DNA from: Pseudoduganella lutea
GTDB taxonomy: Bacteria; Pseudomonadota; Gammaproteobacteria; Burkholderiales; Burkholderiaceae_D
Length of the DNA: 64,000 nucleotides
Direction of reading: 5' to 3'
NCBI RefSeq assembly: GCF_004209755.1
Contig: NZ_CP035913.1
Location: 4,712,001-4,776,000, forward strand
Below the pieces are notes generated by a model. That model was not told the DNA's origin, ran no database searches, and saw nothing but the letters and a program-made list of their open reading frames with translations. The first letter of the stretch is position 1; every line of letters starts with the position of its first letter. Below are positions 1-9,479 of this stretch, one piece after another. The position numbers and the translations under genes were made by a program.

Positions 1-2048
1 GCGTCGTCATCGCGCATGCCGCCGACTTCAATGCCTACCGCAACCGCCTGGCCAGCCAGGTCGAGGCGGCCACGCCGGCCCAGGCCCAGGCGCCGCAGCA
101 AAGCGCCGACGGCAAGATCACGGCCAAGGTCGAGGAACGGCCGAACGCCGTCAACGAAGCGCAGGACCAGCTGAAGCTGTCGAAGGCGGGCGAAGCAGCG
201 GGCAAGGCCGGTACCGAGGACAAGATCGCGAAGGAGCAGCAGGTGGCCGATGCCGCCGCGCGCGTCAAGGAACTGGAAAAGAACGTCAGCGATCTCGAGA
301 ACCTGATGGCGGTGAAGAGCCAGACCGGCGCGGCGGCGCAGGAAGGCGCCGTGCCGGAAATGGACAACCGCGGTACGCCGGTCGCGGCCGCGCCGCAGCC
401 GGTCGCGCCCGCTGCCACGCCGGCAGCGGCGCCAGCCAGGCCGGCCGCCCCGCCGCCCACGGTCGTGCCACCGGCGCGCATGGAGCCGGGCATCATGGAT
501 GCGGTCAAGGACAACATCGCCGCGCTCGGCATCGCGCTGGCGGCGATCCTCGGCGGCACGGCGCTCATCCTGGCGCGCCGCCGCAAGGCCGCCCTCGCCC
601 CCGTGGTGCAGAAAGTGCCCGTGGCCGTGCCGCCGGCCGATACGGCCGGCCAGTCGCTGTTCGCCGAACCGGGCGGGCAGAGCGTGGACACGAGCAACAG
701 TGTGTTCAATTCGAACTTCGCGCCCTCCGCCAGCCAGCTCGACATGAACGAAGTCGACCCGGTGGCCGAAGCCGACGTCTACATCGCCTATGGCCGCGAT
801 GCGCAGGCCGAGGAAATCCTCAAGGAAGCACTGCGCACGCACCCGGAACGGCATGCGGCGCGGTTGAAACTGCTGGAGATCTACGCAAACCGCAACGACC
901 TGCGGGCGTTCGAGGTGCAGGCCAACGAACTGTATGCGCTGACCAGGGGGCAGGGCGACGAGTGGGCACAGGCCGCGGCGCTGGGCCGTTCGGTCGACCC
1001 GGACAATGCGCTGTACGGCGCGCAGGGTGGCGCCGGTCCGCTGGCGGCGACCGTGGCCGCGGCGGGTGCCGCGGCGCTTGCCACCGATGCGGCCCGTTCC
1101 GTCCCGCCTGGCGGCGATTTCGCCACCGCGCTGGACGACGCGGCGCGCGCCCGTGCCGCCGAACAGGCACCGCACGAAGGGCTCGACCTCGACCTGAGCA
1201 AGGAGCCGGCCCCCGAGACCGCCGTCAGCGCGCTCGACTTTGATTTTGCCGAGCCACCCCCGCCGGCCGCGGACGATCGCCTGGCGGACTTCGATTTCAG
1301 CGACGCCACCGCGCAACCGGACGCGCCGGCCGCCGGGCAGGAAGGCGCCCCGGCGCAGCCGAAGGTGAGCGAGACCAACGACGCAGACCATTACCTGGAC
1401 TTCGACCTGGGCGGCCTGGATCTCGAAGAATCGCCGCAACAGGCTGGCAAGGGGGAGAGCCAGACAACCGGCAAGGCGGCCGACGATCCCGCGCCCGCCA
1501 CGGCCGATCCGCTCGACCTGGCCTTCGACCTGCCGCCCGAGCCGGCGCGGCCGGCCGCGGCACCGTCACCGGATTTCGACTTCGACCTGCCCGAAGACAA
1601 GGCTGCCCAACCGGCACCCGCCGCCGCGGCGCCGGGCGCCGACCCGCTGGCCGAGCTCGACCTGATGGACTTCGACGTGCCGCCACCGGCGCCCGCCACG
1701 CCGGGCACTGCCCAGCCGGCCGATCCGGCACCGTCGCTGAACGCGCTGGATCATGGATTGCCCGACCTGCCGCCGGCACCGGCCACGGCGCCGCCGCCGC
1801 CGGAATTCGACCTGTCCGGCATCGACCTGGACCTGGATGAAACGGCCACGCCGCAAGCCGAGCCCGTTTCCACGCCCGCTGCGCTGACACCGCAGCAAAT
1901 GGAAATGGATACCAAGCTCGACCTTGCTGTCGCCTATCAGGAAATCGGCGACAAGGAAGGCGCCCGCGAACTGCTCGACGAAGTGCTGCGTGGCGGCAGC
2001 AGCGAGCAGGTGGCGCGCGCCAACCAGATGCTCGCGCAACTGGGATGA
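1..2048 (+). CDS. fimV: FimV/HubP-family polar landmark protein, 5' truncated
   Basis: C-terminal part of a large inner-membrane polar organiser that in relatives positions type IV pili, flagella or chemotaxis arrays. The reading frame is open from the first bases (frame starting at base 3), so the N-terminal LysM region lies outside the window. What is seen: an Ala/Gln/Lys-rich stretch with coiled-coil character, one membrane segment at about bases 515-580 followed by RRRKA (cytoplasmic stop-transfer), a TPR-like block around bases 760-920, a long acidic tail with repeated short DFDL/LDLD patches separated by Pro/Ala linkers, and the conserved FimV C-terminal helical domain ([20 protein letters not shown], bases about 1903-1962). 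Position just upstream of truA is the usual one in beta- and gammaproteobacteria. The identity is firm; the pathway it serves here is inferred from the family. Confidence 0.93.
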   Translation, partial: VVIAHAADFNAYRNRLASQVEAATPAQAQAPQQSADGKITAKVEERPNAVNEAQDQLKLSKAGEAAGKAGTEDKIAKEQQVADAAARVKELEKNVSDLENLMAVKSQTGAAAQEGAVPEMDNRGTPVAAAPQPVAPAATPAAAPARPAAPPPTVVPPARMEPGIMDAVKDNIAALGIALAAILGGTALILARRRKAALAPVVQKVPVAVPPADTAGQSLFAEPGGQSVDTSNSVFNSNFAPSASQLDMNEVDPVAEADVYIAYGRDAQAEEILKEALRTHPERHAARLKLLEIYANRNDLRAFEVQANELYALTRGQGDEWAQAAALGRSVDPDNALYGAQGGAGPLAATVAAAGAAALATDAARSVPPGGDFATALDDAARARAAEQAPHEGLDLDLSKEPAPETAVSALDFDFAEPPPPAADDRLADFDFSDATAQPDAPAAGQEGAPAQPKVSETNDADHYLDFDLGGLDLEESPQQAGKGESQTTGKAADDPAPATADPLDLAFDLPPEPARPAAAPSPDFDFDLPEDKAAQPAPAAAAPGADPLAELDLMDFDVPPPAPATPGTAQPADPAPSLNALDHGLPDLPPAPATAPPPPEFDLSGIDLDLDETATPQAEPVSTPAALTPQQMEMDTKLDLAVAYQEIGDKEGARELLDEVLRGGSSEQVARANQMLAQLG

Positions 2049-2055
2049 CGGACAA

Positions 2056-2081
2056 CGGCCCCGGCTTGCAGCCCGGGGCCG
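2056..2081. other. GC-rich stem-loop after fimV
   Basis: Perfect 9-bp inverted repeat CGGCCCCGG / CCGGGGCCG with an 8-nt loop, eight bases after the fimV stop. No T-run follows, so it may act as an mRNA 3' stabiliser or a weak terminator rather than a classical intrinsic terminator. Confidence 0.4.
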
Positions 2082-2093
2082 GCCAGGTGCGGA

Positions 2094-2121
2094 TTGCCGC
2101 ACGTGCTCATGCGCGTATAAT
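2094..2121 (+). promoter_or_regulatory. sigma-70 promoter for truA
   Basis: TTGCCG (-35, 4/6) and a perfect TATAAT (-10) separated by 16 bp, placed about 30 bases before the truA start and between the fimV stem-loop and truA. It would let truA and the trp genes be transcribed independently of fimV. Confidence 0.6.
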
Positions 2122-2151
2122 TCCTGCTCTTTCACCGAGGCAGGGCAGGCA

Positions 2152-2976
2152 TTGAAACGCATCGCATTGGGCGTCCAGTACAACGGCGCCGACTGGCAGG
2201 GCTACCAGGTCCAGCCGCATGGCCAGACCGTGCAGGACAAGCTGGAGCAGGCAATCGAACGCTTCGCCTGCGTTCGCATCGGCACCACCTGCGCCGGCCG
2301 CACCGATGCCGGCGTGCATGCGCTGGGCCAGGTCGTTCACTTCGATACCGACCTGCAGCGCGAACCGCACGCCTGGGTGCGCGGCATCAATGCCTTCCTG
2401 CCCGATTCCGTCGGCGTGCGCTGGGCGAAGACATTGCATGAGGTGGTGCCGTTCGGTGACGCCGAATTCCAGCCCGGGCAAGACTTCCACGCGCGCTTTT
2501 CTGCGCGCTCGCGCACGTATCACTACCTGCTGTACAACAACGCCGTGCGCGCGCCGCTGCTGTCCGGCCGTGCCGGCTTCTGCCATCGCCCGCTGGATGT
2601 CGAGCGCATGCGCGCCGCCGTCCCCCCGCTGCTGGGCCGGCACGACTTTTCCGCCTTCCGCGCCGCCGGCTGCCAGGCGAAAACGCCGGTCAAGGACATG
2701 TACGAGATCGGCATCGAGCGGCATGACGACATGATCCTGTTCACGTTGCGGGCCAGTGCCTTCCTGCATCACATGGTGCGCAACCTGGTCGGTTCGCTCG
2801 TCTACATCGGCCAGGGCCGCGAAGGCACGGGCTGGCTGGGCGAACTGCTGGAAGGGCGCAACCGCACGCTCGCCGCGCCCACCTTCATGCCGGACGGCCT
2901 GTACCTGGCCCAGATCGAATACGACGGCAAATGGGGCTTGCCGCAGGAATCCCCGCGCATCCTTCCAGCCTTTTGA
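2152..2976 (+). CDS. truA: tRNA pseudouridine(38-40) synthase TruA
   Basis: Converts uridines 38, 39 and 40 of the tRNA anticodon arm to pseudouridine; cytosolic. The catalytic-Asp motif [14 protein letters not shown] is intact, followed by the RGINAFLP and [12 protein letters not shown] blocks and the C-terminal [11 protein letters not shown] helix; 274 residues, normal for the family. I chose the TTG at 2152 because the protein then starts [17 protein letters not shown], exactly where TruA proteins begin, and because the -10 box at 2116 makes any upstream start implausible. The stop codon is 14 bases before trpF and overlaps its ribosome-binding GAGG, so the two genes are probably co-transcribed. 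Confidence 0.96.
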   Translation: MKRIALGVQYNGADWQGYQVQPHGQTVQDKLEQAIERFACVRIGTTCAGRTDAGVHALGQVVHFDTDLQREPHAWVRGINAFLPDSVGVRWAKTLHEVVPFGDAEFQPGQDFHARFSARSRTYHYLLYNNAVRAPLLSGRAGFCHRPLDVERMRAAVPPLLGRHDFSAFRAAGCQAKTPVKDMYEIGIERHDDMILFTLRASAFLHHMVRNLVGSLVYIGQGREGTGWLGELLEGRNRTLAAPTFMPDGLYLAQIEYDGKWGLPQESPRILPAF

Positions 2977-2990
2977 GGAATCGTCTCACC

Positions 2991-3683
2991 ATGAGCATGC
3001 ACCGCACCCGCATCAAGATCTGCGGCCTGACCCGCGAGGAAGACGTGGCCGCCGCCGTGGCCGCCGGGGCCGATGCGATCGGCTTCGTGTTCTACCCGAA
3101 GAGCCCGCGCTACGTGACGCCGCAGCGCGCGGCCGAGCTGATCGCGACCCTGCCGCCGTTCGTCACCGCTGTCGGGCTGTTCGTCAACGTGCCGGCGGAA
3201 GAAGTGGCGGCCATCGTGCGCGTGGCACCCGTGGCGCTGTTGCAGTTCCACGGCGATGAAACGGCCGAGCAGTGTGCCGCAGCCGCGGCGGCCGCGAACC
3301 GGCCATTCCTGCGCGTGTTCCGGGTAAAACCGACCACGACCGGCACCGAGCTGCTAGAATACGAGGCACAAAGCCGCGCCTCTTCGCGGCCGCATGCCGC
3401 CCAGTTTGCCGGGCTTCTCTTCGACACGTATGTCGATGCCTATGGCGGCGCAGGAAAGGTTTTCGATTGGTCTCTCATTCCAGAAGAACTCGCGCATCGG
3501 GCCGTTTTGAGTGGTGGCTTGAGCGTGCAAAATGCGACTGGCGCGGTGGCGCAGGTTCGCCCTTGGGCGGTTGACGTCAGTTCCGGCGTCGAAGCCGCGA
3601 AGGGCATCAAGGATGCCGGGCTGATCGCGCAATTCATTGCCGCGGTCAGGGCCGGCGATGCCACCCCCGGGAACGGCGCATGA
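2991..3683 (+). CDS. trpF: phosphoribosylanthranilate isomerase
   Basis: Isomerises N-(5'-phosphoribosyl)anthranilate to CdRP, third step of tryptophan synthesis from chorismate. A 230-residue TIM barrel: starts MSMHRTRIKICGLTREED (the KICG beta-1 motif with catalytic Cys), then GADAIGFVFYPKSPRY, LLQFHGDE, LFDTYVDAYGGAGKVFDWSL with the catalytic Asp, and the phosphate-binding LSGGL. It stands alone rather than fused to trpC as in enterobacteria, which is normal for betaproteobacteria. It sits between truA and trpB. Confidence 0.97.
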   Translation: MSMHRTRIKICGLTREEDVAAAVAAGADAIGFVFYPKSPRYVTPQRAAELIATLPPFVTAVGLFVNVPAEEVAAIVRVAPVALLQFHGDETAEQCAAAAAAANRPFLRVFRVKPTTTGTELLEYEAQSRASSRPHAAQFAGLLFDTYVDAYGGAGKVFDWSLIPEELAHRAVLSGGLSVQNATGAVAQVRPWAVDVSSGVEAAKGIKDAGLIAQFIAAVRAGDATPGNGA

Positions 3684-3710
3684 GCGTGTACATCTGATCT
3701 GTATGCCATC

Positions 3711-3737
3711 GGCGTTCCCAGTATTCCAGAGAACGCC
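3711..3737 (+). promoter_or_regulatory. stem-loop covering the trpB ribosome-binding region
   Basis: GGCGTTC (3711-3717) pairs with GAACGCC (3731-3737); the right arm ends three bases before the trpB ATG at 3741 and includes the only purine-rich stretch (AGAGAA) available as a Shine-Dalgarno. The structure could limit trpB translation. Seen in sequence; function inferred. Confidence 0.35.
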
Positions 3738-3740
3738 ATC

Positions 3741-4991
3741 ATGACTTCCGCATTTTCCGCACCATCCCTCGCCACACCGCTGTTCCACGCCACCGATTAC
3801 CAGCTGCCCGACGCTACCGGCCATTTCGGCCCGTATGGCGGCTCGTTCGTCGCCGAAACGCTGACCTATGCGCTGGCCGAGCTGAATGAAGCCTACGCCC
3901 GCTACAGCCAGGACCCCGAATTCCTCGAGGAATTCCGTTACGAGCTGAAGCACTTCGTGGGCCGCCCGTCGCCGATCTACCATGCGAAACGCTGGTCCGA
4001 GATCGCCGGCGGCGCGCAGATCTATTTCAAGCGCGAAGACTTGAACCACACCGGCGCGCACAAGATCAACAACGTGATCGGCCAGGCGCTGCTGGCCAAG
4101 CGCATGGGCAAGCCGCGCATCATCGCCGAAACGGGCGCCGGCCAGCACGGCGTGGCCACCGCCACGATCTGCGCCCGCTTCGGCCTCGAATGCGTTGTCT
4201 ACATGGGCTCTGAGGACGTCAAGCGCCAGGCGCAGAACGTCTACCGCATGAAGCTGCTGGGCGCCACCGTCGTGCCCGTCGAATCCGGTTCGAAAACGCT
4301 CAAGGATGCGCTGAACGAAGCCATGCGCGACTGGGTCACGAACATTGAAAACACGTTCTACATCATCGGCACGGTAGCCGGCCCGCACCCGTACCCGATG
4401 CTCGTGCGCGACTTCCAGTCCGTGATCGGCGAGGAATGCCTCGTGCAGATGCCGGAAATGACCGGCCGCCAGCCCGACTACGTGCTTGCCTGCATCGGCG
4501 GCGGGTCGAATGCGATGGGTATTTTCTATCCATACATCGACCAGAAGGACACGCAGCTGATCGGCGTGGAAGCGGCTGGCGAAGGCCTCGACACGGACAA
4601 GCACGCCGCCTCGCTGACGAAGGGCTACCCGGGCGTCCTGCACGGCAACCGCACCTACCTGCTGCAGAGCGACGATGGCCAGATCATCGAAACCCACTCC
4701 GTCTCCGCCGGCCTCGACTATCCGGGCGTGGGCCCGGAACACGCCTGGCTGAAGGATTCCGGCCGCGCCCAATACGTGTCGATCACCGACGAGGAGGCGT
4801 TGAGCGCGTTCCACGACTGCTGCCACATCGAAGGCATCATTCCCGCACTGGAATCGTCGCACGCGCTGGCCTACGCCGCCAAGCTGGCGGCCACGCTGCC
4901 GAAGGACAAGATCGTGCTGGCCAACCTGTCCGGCCGCGGCGACAAGGACATGCACACCGTGGCCGAGCGCATGGGGCTCAAGTTCGGCTGA
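3741..4991 (+). CDS. trpB: tryptophan synthase beta subunit
   Basis: PLP enzyme joining indole and serine to give tryptophan, in complex with TrpA. 416 residues, slightly longer than E. coli TrpB at the N terminus. Visible motifs: [24 protein letters not shown], the PLP-lysine block [41 protein letters not shown], the PLP-phosphate loop [10 protein letters not shown], and LSGRGDKD near the C terminus. It lies 57 bases after trpF and 119 before trpA; the gap to trpA holds a palindromic repeat that may change the ratio of the two subunits' mRNA. Confidence 0.98.
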   Translation: MTSAFSAPSLATPLFHATDYQLPDATGHFGPYGGSFVAETLTYALAELNEAYARYSQDPEFLEEFRYELKHFVGRPSPIYHAKRWSEIAGGAQIYFKREDLNHTGAHKINNVIGQALLAKRMGKPRIIAETGAGQHGVATATICARFGLECVVYMGSEDVKRQAQNVYRMKLLGATVVPVESGSKTLKDALNEAMRDWVTNIENTFYIIGTVAGPHPYPMLVRDFQSVIGEECLVQMPEMTGRQPDYVLACIGGGSNAMGIFYPYIDQKDTQLIGVEAAGEGLDTDKHAASLTKGYPGVLHGNRTYLLQSDDGQIIETHSVSAGLDYPGVGPEHAWLKDSGRAQYVSITDEEALSAFHDCCHIEGIIPALESSHALAYAAKLAATLPKDKIVLANLSGRGDKDMHTVAERMGLKFG

Positions 4992-5047
4992 TCGCCGCAT
5001 CTTTTTCCAAGCGTCGCTATCGTCAATTCCAACCCCACGGCAGGCCG

Positions 5048-5072
5048 GGGTCAGACCCGCCGGGTCTGACCC
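5048..5072. repeat. REP-like palindrome pair between trpB and trpA
   Basis: GGGTCAGACCC (5048-5058), three bases, then the reverse complement GGGTCTGACCC (5062-5072). This is the tight form of the GGGGTCAGACCCC family that also occurs at 11604-11657 and 40461-40514. It forms a strong hairpin inside the trp operon. Confidence 0.75.
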
Positions 5073-5110
5073 AAGCGTCTGCCGTCGGGGTCTTCAAGCA
5101 GAGAACAAAC

Positions 5111-5908
5111 ATGTCCCGTATCGCCCAGACTTTCGCCGCGCTGAAGGCGCACAACAAGACCGGTCTCGTGACCTTCATTACCGCCGGCGACCCGGCGCCC
5201 GCATCGACGGTGCCGCTGCTGCATGCCCTCGTGGCGGGCGGCGCCGACGTGCTGGAACTCGGCGTGCCGTTTTCCGACCCGATGGCCGAAGGCCCCGTCA
5301 TCCAGCGCGCCTGCGAACGCGCGCTGGTACACGGCGTGGGTATCCGCCACGTGTTCGATTACGTGCGCGAATTCCGCAAGACCAACCAGCACACGCCCGT
5401 GGTGCTGATGGGCTACGCCAACCCGATCGAGCGTATCGGCGTGGATGAATTCGTCGAGCAATCCCGGGCGGTGGGGGCGGATGGTGCCATCGTCGTCGAT
5501 TACCCGCCCGAGGAATGCGAGGCGTTCGCGGCAAAGATGCGCGCGGCCGGCCTCGACCTGATCTTCCTGCTGGCGCCAACCTCGACCGAGGCGCGCGTGG
5601 CCCAGGTCGCCAAGGTGGGCAGCGGTTTCTCGTACTACGTGTCGCTGAAGGGCGTGACCGGTGCGGGCAACATCGATACCGCCCAGGTGGCCGAGCGCAT
5701 CGCCGCGATCCGCCGGCACGTCAGCCTGCCGATCGGCGTGGGCTTCGGCATCCGCGATGCCGCCACGGCGAAAGCGCTGGCCGGCGTGGCCGATGCCGTC
5801 GTCATCGGCAGCCGGATCATCCAGGAAATCGAAGCTTCCGAACCGGAGCAGGCCCCGGCCGCCGTGCAGGCGTTCGTCGCCGGCATCCGCAATGCGCTGG
5901 ACGAATAA
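5111..5908 (+). CDS. trpA: tryptophan synthase alpha subunit
   Basis: Cleaves indole-3-glycerol phosphate and passes indole to TrpB through the alpha2beta2 tunnel. 265 residues from ATG 5111 ([20 protein letters not shown]). TIM barrel with FITAGDP, the catalytic-Glu segment [32 protein letters not shown], the catalytic-Asp motif [31 protein letters not shown] and the phosphate-binding [10 protein letters not shown] and VIGSRI. The same frame is open far upstream inside trpB, but homology begins only at 5111. Last of the three trp genes; a long inverted repeat follows it. Confidence 0.98.
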   Translation: MSRIAQTFAALKAHNKTGLVTFITAGDPAPASTVPLLHALVAGGADVLELGVPFSDPMAEGPVIQRACERALVHGVGIRHVFDYVREFRKTNQHTPVVLMGYANPIERIGVDEFVEQSRAVGADGAIVVDYPPEECEAFAAKMRAAGLDLIFLLAPTSTEARVAQVAKVGSGFSYYVSLKGVTGAGNIDTAQVAERIAAIRRHVSLPIGVGFGIRDAATAKALAGVADAVVIGSRIIQEIEASEPEQAPAAVQAFVAGIRNALDE

Positions 5909-5924
5909 GCCACTAAAGTCCAGC

Positions 5925-6025
5925 CCGTGTCCACCTTGGGGTCAACCCCAAAATCGGACACGAGCTCGACCATACTAAGGCAGAGCTCGTGTCCGAAAAC
6001 GGGGTTGACCCCATGGTGGACACGG
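5925..6025. repeat. long imperfect inverted repeat between trpA and accD
   Basis: Left arm 5925-5967 and right arm 5983-6025 (43 nt each) match as reverse complements at 38 of 43 positions around a 15-nt loop. Each arm contains a nested palindrome, GGGGTCAACCCC or GGGGTTGACCCC, followed by a GGACACGAGCTC-type end. It resembles the other GGGGTC..GACCCC elements of the window but is a separate subtype. It fills most of the 244-base trpA-accD gap and could form a very stable hairpin or be a small non-autonomous mobile element. Confidence 0.7.
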
Positions 6026-6152
6026 ACTCGGCCAAGGATGCTTGGGGCGGAAAAATCAGACGTGCGTGCGGAAAATTGCCAAAGTTGAATGTTCGACACG
6101 ACAGGCATAAACGGCTACACTTCGCCCCTAAGTTAGAGCAACAGGAGAAAAT

Positions 6153-7025
6153 ATGAGCTGGTTGGAAAAACTGCTTCCTCCGCGCATCCAGCGCTCGGAG
6201 GCTGCCGCTCGCAAGACGATGCCCGAGGGCCTGTGGGTGAAGTGCCCCTCCTGCGAGGCCGTCCTGTACCGTACGGACCTCGAGTCGAACCTGCATGTCT
6301 GCCCGAAATGCGATCACCACATGCGCATCCGCGCCCGCGAGCGCCTCGATGCGCTGCTCGACGCCGGCGGCCGCTATGAAATCGGCCAGGAAACGCTGCC
6401 CGTCGATACGCTGAAGTTCAAGGACAGCAAGAAATACCCGGACCGCCTGAAGCAGGCCCTGGAAGCGACCGGCGAGACCGATGCGATGGTGTGCATGGGC
6501 GGTTCGATCATGAGCTTGCCGGTCGTGGTGGCGTGCTTCGAATTCGAATTCATGGGCGGCTCGATGGGTTCCGTCGTCGGCGAACGCTTCGCCCGTGCGG
6601 CCCAGGTGGCGCTCGAACAGAAAGTGCCGTTCATCTGCATCACCGCCACCGGTGGCGCGCGCATGCAGGAAGGCTTGCTGTCGCTGATGCAGATGGCCAA
6701 GACCACGTCGATGCTGACCAAGCTGTCCGAGAAGAAGCTGCCGTTCATCAGCGTGCTGACCGATCCCACGATGGGTGGCGTGTCCGCTTCGTTCGCCTTC
6801 ATGGGCGACGTGGTGATGGCCGAGCCGAAGGCGCTGATCGGCTTTGCCGGCCCGCGCGTGATCGAGAACACGGTACGCGAAAAACTGCCGGAAGGCTTCC
6901 AGCGCAGCGAATTCCTGCTGACCAAGGGCGCGATCGACATGATCGTCGACCGGCGCAAGATGCGCGAGGAAATCGCGCGCCTGCTGGCGCTGCTGCAGAA
7001 TCAGGCCGCCGAAGTCCTGGCTTGA
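6153..7025 (+). CDS. accD: acetyl-CoA carboxylase carboxyltransferase subunit beta
   Basis: With AccA transfers the carboxyl group from biotinyl-AccB to acetyl-CoA to make malonyl-CoA, the first committed step of fatty-acid synthesis. 290 residues. N-terminal four-Cys zinc ribbon is visible (CPSCEA near residue 29 and CPKCDHH near residue 51), followed by the crotonase-fold core with the oxyanion-hole region [11 protein letters not shown] and the [16 protein letters not shown] and GFAGPRVIE blocks. Start supported by AGGAG seven bases upstream. A strong GC hairpin with a short T-run ends the gene before the folC promoter. Malonyl-CoA made here also feeds the aryl-polyene pathway further along. 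Confidence 0.97.
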   Translation: MSWLEKLLPPRIQRSEAAARKTMPEGLWVKCPSCEAVLYRTDLESNLHVCPKCDHHMRIRARERLDALLDAGGRYEIGQETLPVDTLKFKDSKKYPDRLKQALEATGETDAMVCMGGSIMSLPVVVACFEFEFMGGSMGSVVGERFARAAQVALEQKVPFICITATGGARMQEGLLSLMQMAKTTSMLTKLSEKKLPFISVLTDPTMGGVSASFAFMGDVVMAEPKALIGFAGPRVIENTVREKLPEGFQRSEFLLTKGAIDMIVDRRKMREEIARLLALLQNQAAEVLA

Positions 7026-7060
7026 TCGTGCCCGACTGAGGCCACCGCGCCGCCGCACGC

Positions 7061-7093
7061 CGGGGCCGGGTCCGCAAGGACCCGGCCCCGTTT
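7061..7093 (+). terminator. intrinsic terminator after accD
   Basis: Perfect 13-bp stem CGGGGCCGGGTCC / GGACCCGGCCCCG with a GCAA tetraloop, followed by only TTT. It lies between accD and the folC promoter. Confidence 0.65.
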
Positions 7094-7105
7094 CATGTCG
7101 TGCGC

Positions 7106-7111
7106 TAGAAT
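7106..7111 (+). promoter_or_regulatory. -10 element for folC
   Basis: TAGAAT, 5/6 match to the sigma-70 -10 consensus, 25 bases before the folC start. I see no good -35. Its position excludes the upstream in-frame ATG at 7095 as the real start. Confidence 0.45.
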
Positions 7112-7136
7112 CACGTCTTTGCGCTTTACATTCCCG

Positions 7137-8429
7137 ATGCACATGTCCACCCCGACCACCCTGCCAGAATGGCTCGCGCTGCTTGAATCGCGCCATGCCG
7201 AAACCGTCATCAACATGGGCCTCGATCGCGTGCGCGCCGTCAAGGAACGCCTGCAACTGCAGTTCACCTGCCCGGTGATCATGGTGGCCGGCACCAATGG
7301 CAAGGGGTCCACCTGCGCGATGCTCGAATCGATCCTGCTGCGTGCCGGCTACCGCGTGGGCCTGTACATCAAGCCGCACTTCCTCGACTTTAACGAACGC
7401 GCCCGCGTGAATGGCGACCTTGCTTCCGACGCGATGCTGGTCGAGGCGTTCGACGCCGTCGAGGCCGTGCGGGGGGACACGCCGCTGACGTATTTCGAAT
7501 TCACCACGCTGGCCATCCTGCACCTGATGAGCAAGTCGCCGCTGGACGTGGCCATCCTCGAAGTGGGCCTGGGCGGGCGGCTCGATGCCGTCAACGTCAT
7601 CGACGCCGATGTCAGCATCGTCACGTCGGTGGACATCGACCACGTCGATTACCTGGGCGGCACGCGCGAGCAGATCGGTTTCGAGAAGGCCGGCATCTTC
7701 CGGCCGGGCAAGGCGGCGATCTGCAGCGACCCGGTGCCGCCGCAGGCGCTGATCGACCACGCGAACGCGATCGGTGCGGACCTGTGGCTGATGGGCCGCG
7801 ACTTCAACTATTCCGGCGACAAGCAGCAATGGAATTACGGTGGCCGTGGCCAGCGCCGCAACGCGCTGGCTTATCCGAGCCTGCGCGGCGCCAACCAGCT
7901 GCTGAACGCATCGGCCGCGCTGGCCGCGCTGGAAGTGCTCAGGAACGAGCTGCCGGTCGGCGCGCAGGAAGTGCGGCACGGCCTCGTTACCGTCGAGCTG
8001 CCGGGTCGCTTCCAGGTGTTGCCGGGCCGCCCCACCGTGATCCTCGACGTGGCGCACAACCCGCACGCGGCGTCGGCATTGAACCAGAACCTGGGCAACA
8101 TGGGCTACCATCCGTACACGTTCGCCGTGTTCGGCTCCATGCACGACAAGGATATCGACGGCGTCATCAAGGCCATCGGCGGGTCGATCGACCACTGGTG
8201 CCTGGCCACGCTGCCGTCGCCCCGTGCGGCGTCCGCGTCCGAACTGGCCGCGAAAGTACAGGCTACCGTGCCCGATCCGCATGAAAAGACCGTCAATGTC
8301 TTCGATACCCCGGCACAAGCTTTTGCAAATGCAATGAGCCGGGCGGGCGAGAATGATAGAATTGTGGTCTTTGGCTCGTTCCTGACGGTGGCTGGTGTCA
8401 TGGCCGCCCGCAAATCCTCCCTCCACTGA
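7137..8429 (+). CDS. folC: bifunctional tetrahydrofolate synthase/dihydrofolate synthase (folylpolyglutamate synthase)
   Basis: Adds glutamate to dihydropteroate and to folates. Mur-ligase fold of about 430 residues: ATP P-loop MVAGTNGKGSTCAMLESIL near the N terminus, KPHFLDFNERARVNG, ILEVGLGGRLDAVNVI, TSVDIDHVDYLGGT, and C-terminal ligase domain with ILDVAHNPHAA and FGSMHDKDIDGV. Two in-frame ATGs, 7137 and 7143, are both possible; neither has a strong Shine-Dalgarno, and the -10 box at 7106 rules out anything further upstream. The next gene starts seven bases after the stop. The order accD-folC-SPOR-cvpA-purF is conserved in beta- and gammaproteobacteria. Confidence 0.96.
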   Translation: MHMSTPTTLPEWLALLESRHAETVINMGLDRVRAVKERLQLQFTCPVIMVAGTNGKGSTCAMLESILLRAGYRVGLYIKPHFLDFNERARVNGDLASDAMLVEAFDAVEAVRGDTPLTYFEFTTLAILHLMSKSPLDVAILEVGLGGRLDAVNVIDADVSIVTSVDIDHVDYLGGTREQIGFEKAGIFRPGKAAICSDPVPPQALIDHANAIGADLWLMGRDFNYSGDKQQWNYGGRGQRRNALAYPSLRGANQLLNASAALAALEVLRNELPVGAQEVRHGLVTVELPGRFQVLPGRPTVILDVAHNPHAASALNQNLGNMGYHPYTFAVFGSMHDKDIDGVIKAIGGSIDHWCLATLPSPRAASASELAAKVQATVPDPHEKTVNVFDTPAQAFANAMSRAGENDRIVVFGSFLTVAGVMAARKSSLH

Positions 8430-8436
8430 TTGATAC

Positions 8437-9459
8437 ATGGGCTTGTTCTCGAAATTCGGCAAAAACAAGCAGCAGTCCCCAGAAGACAGCGGCTACTACC
8501 GGGCCGCGGATGACCGCGCAATCACCGAGCGTGCCCGCTCCAAGCGCGCCTCGTCCGCCGACGCCGGCGCCGGGGCGCCCCGCACCCGTGTGCGCAAGGA
8601 AGCGGCAGACCCCGTGCTGCCCGAAAAGAAGCGCGCGCGGCGCCGCCTGGTCGGTGCCATCGCACTGGCGCTGGCTGTCGCGATCGGCTTGCCGATGGTG
8701 CTCGATTCCGAACCGAAGCCGCTGGCGAACGACATCGCGATCCAGATCCCGCCGAAGGACAAGCCGGACGGCGTGAAGGCCGATGCCGACTCCGCCGCAG
8801 AGTCGGTCACCGATGCTGCCGCCGATGCCGCCGCCGATGCCGCCATCCACAGCAAGACAGCCCAGGCCGAAGCGCTCGACCAGAGCGAGGAGATCGTCGA
8901 GCCGGAAGACAACACGCCGGTGACCTCGCCGCCGCCGCGCCCGTTGCCGAGGCTCGAGCCCGAGGCCGAAGTGCCGAAGCTGGCCGAGCACAAGCCCGAA
9001 CCGAAGCACGAACCCAAAGCGGACACCCGGCACGAGCCGAAGGTGGAGAGCTGGCACGAACCGAAGCCGGAGCCGAAGAAAGTGGCCGAAGCGAAGCCGG
9101 AGCCGAAGAAGCCCGAGCCGAAGCCCGAGTCGAAGCCCGAGTCGAAGCCCGAGTCGAAGCCGGTACCGAAAACGGATGATGCCGCGCGCGCGCTGGCCCT
9201 GCTGGAAGGGAAGGCCACGCCGGCCCCGGTCGATTCGGGGCGTTACGTGATCCAGGTTGCCGCGCTGGCCGCGAAGGACAAGGTCGAGGAATTGCAGGGC
9301 AGGCTGCGCGATGCGGGCATCAAGTCTTTCACGCAGAAATCGCCGTCGGGCGAATTGACCCGCGTGAAGGTGGGCCCGTTCGGCAGCCGCGAGGAAGCAG
9401 AGAAAGCCAAGGCCAGGCTGCAGAAGATCGGCCTGTCGGGCAGCCTGAGCCCGGCCTGA
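8437..9459 (+). CDS. SPOR-domain protein, DedD-like
   Basis: Predicted single-pass inner-membrane protein that binds denuded septal peptidoglycan through its SPOR domain. 340 residues: cytoplasmic head with basic patches (about 1-70), one membrane helix (LVGAIALALAVAIGLPMVL, about 72-90), a long periplasmic low-complexity linker rich in Pro, Glu and Lys including repeated PEPK and PESK units (about 170-250), and a C-terminal SPOR domain (about 265-340, beginning YVIQVAALAAKDKVEELQ). The location between folC and cvpA is that of dedD in many proteobacteria. The linker is longer than in E. coli DedD and is encoded by a 12-bp tandem repeat. Confidence 0.85.
   Translation: MGLFSKFGKNKQQSPEDSGYYRAADDRAITERARSKRASSADAGAGAPRTRVRKEAADPVLPEKKRARRRLVGAIALALAVAIGLPMVLDSEPKPLANDIAIQIPPKDKPDGVKADADSAAESVTDAAADAAADAAIHSKTAQAEALDQSEEIVEPEDNTPVTSPPPRPLPRLEPEAEVPKLAEHKPEPKHEPKADTRHEPKVESWHEPKPEPKKVAEAKPEPKKPEPKPESKPESKPESKPVPKTDDAARALALLEGKATPAPVDSGRYVIQVAALAAKDKVEELQGRLRDAGIKSFTQKSPSGELTRVKVGPFGSREEAEKAKARLQKIGLSGSLSPA
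9118..9162 (+). repeat. 12-bp tandem repeat inside the SPOR gene
   Basis: AAGCCCGAGTCG repeated in tandem, encoding repeated K-P-E-S, inside a wider K-P-E-P degenerate array from about 9050. Length change would keep the frame and only vary the periplasmic linker. Confidence 0.75.
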
Positions 9460-9479
9460 CGTAACGCTGTGGCGCTGCC

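Noticed and set aside
2056..2081. Intrinsic terminator after fimV
   Set aside because: The stem is strong but there is no T-run; listed only as a stem-loop.
3354..5000. 548-residue open frame opposite trpB
   Set aside because: Shadow of trpB/trpF on the other strand; composition is His/Ala/Arg-rich as expected from high-GC antisense frames.
7095..7136. Upstream in-frame start for folC
   Set aside because: The predicted promoter -10 lies inside this stretch, and the added residues have no homology.
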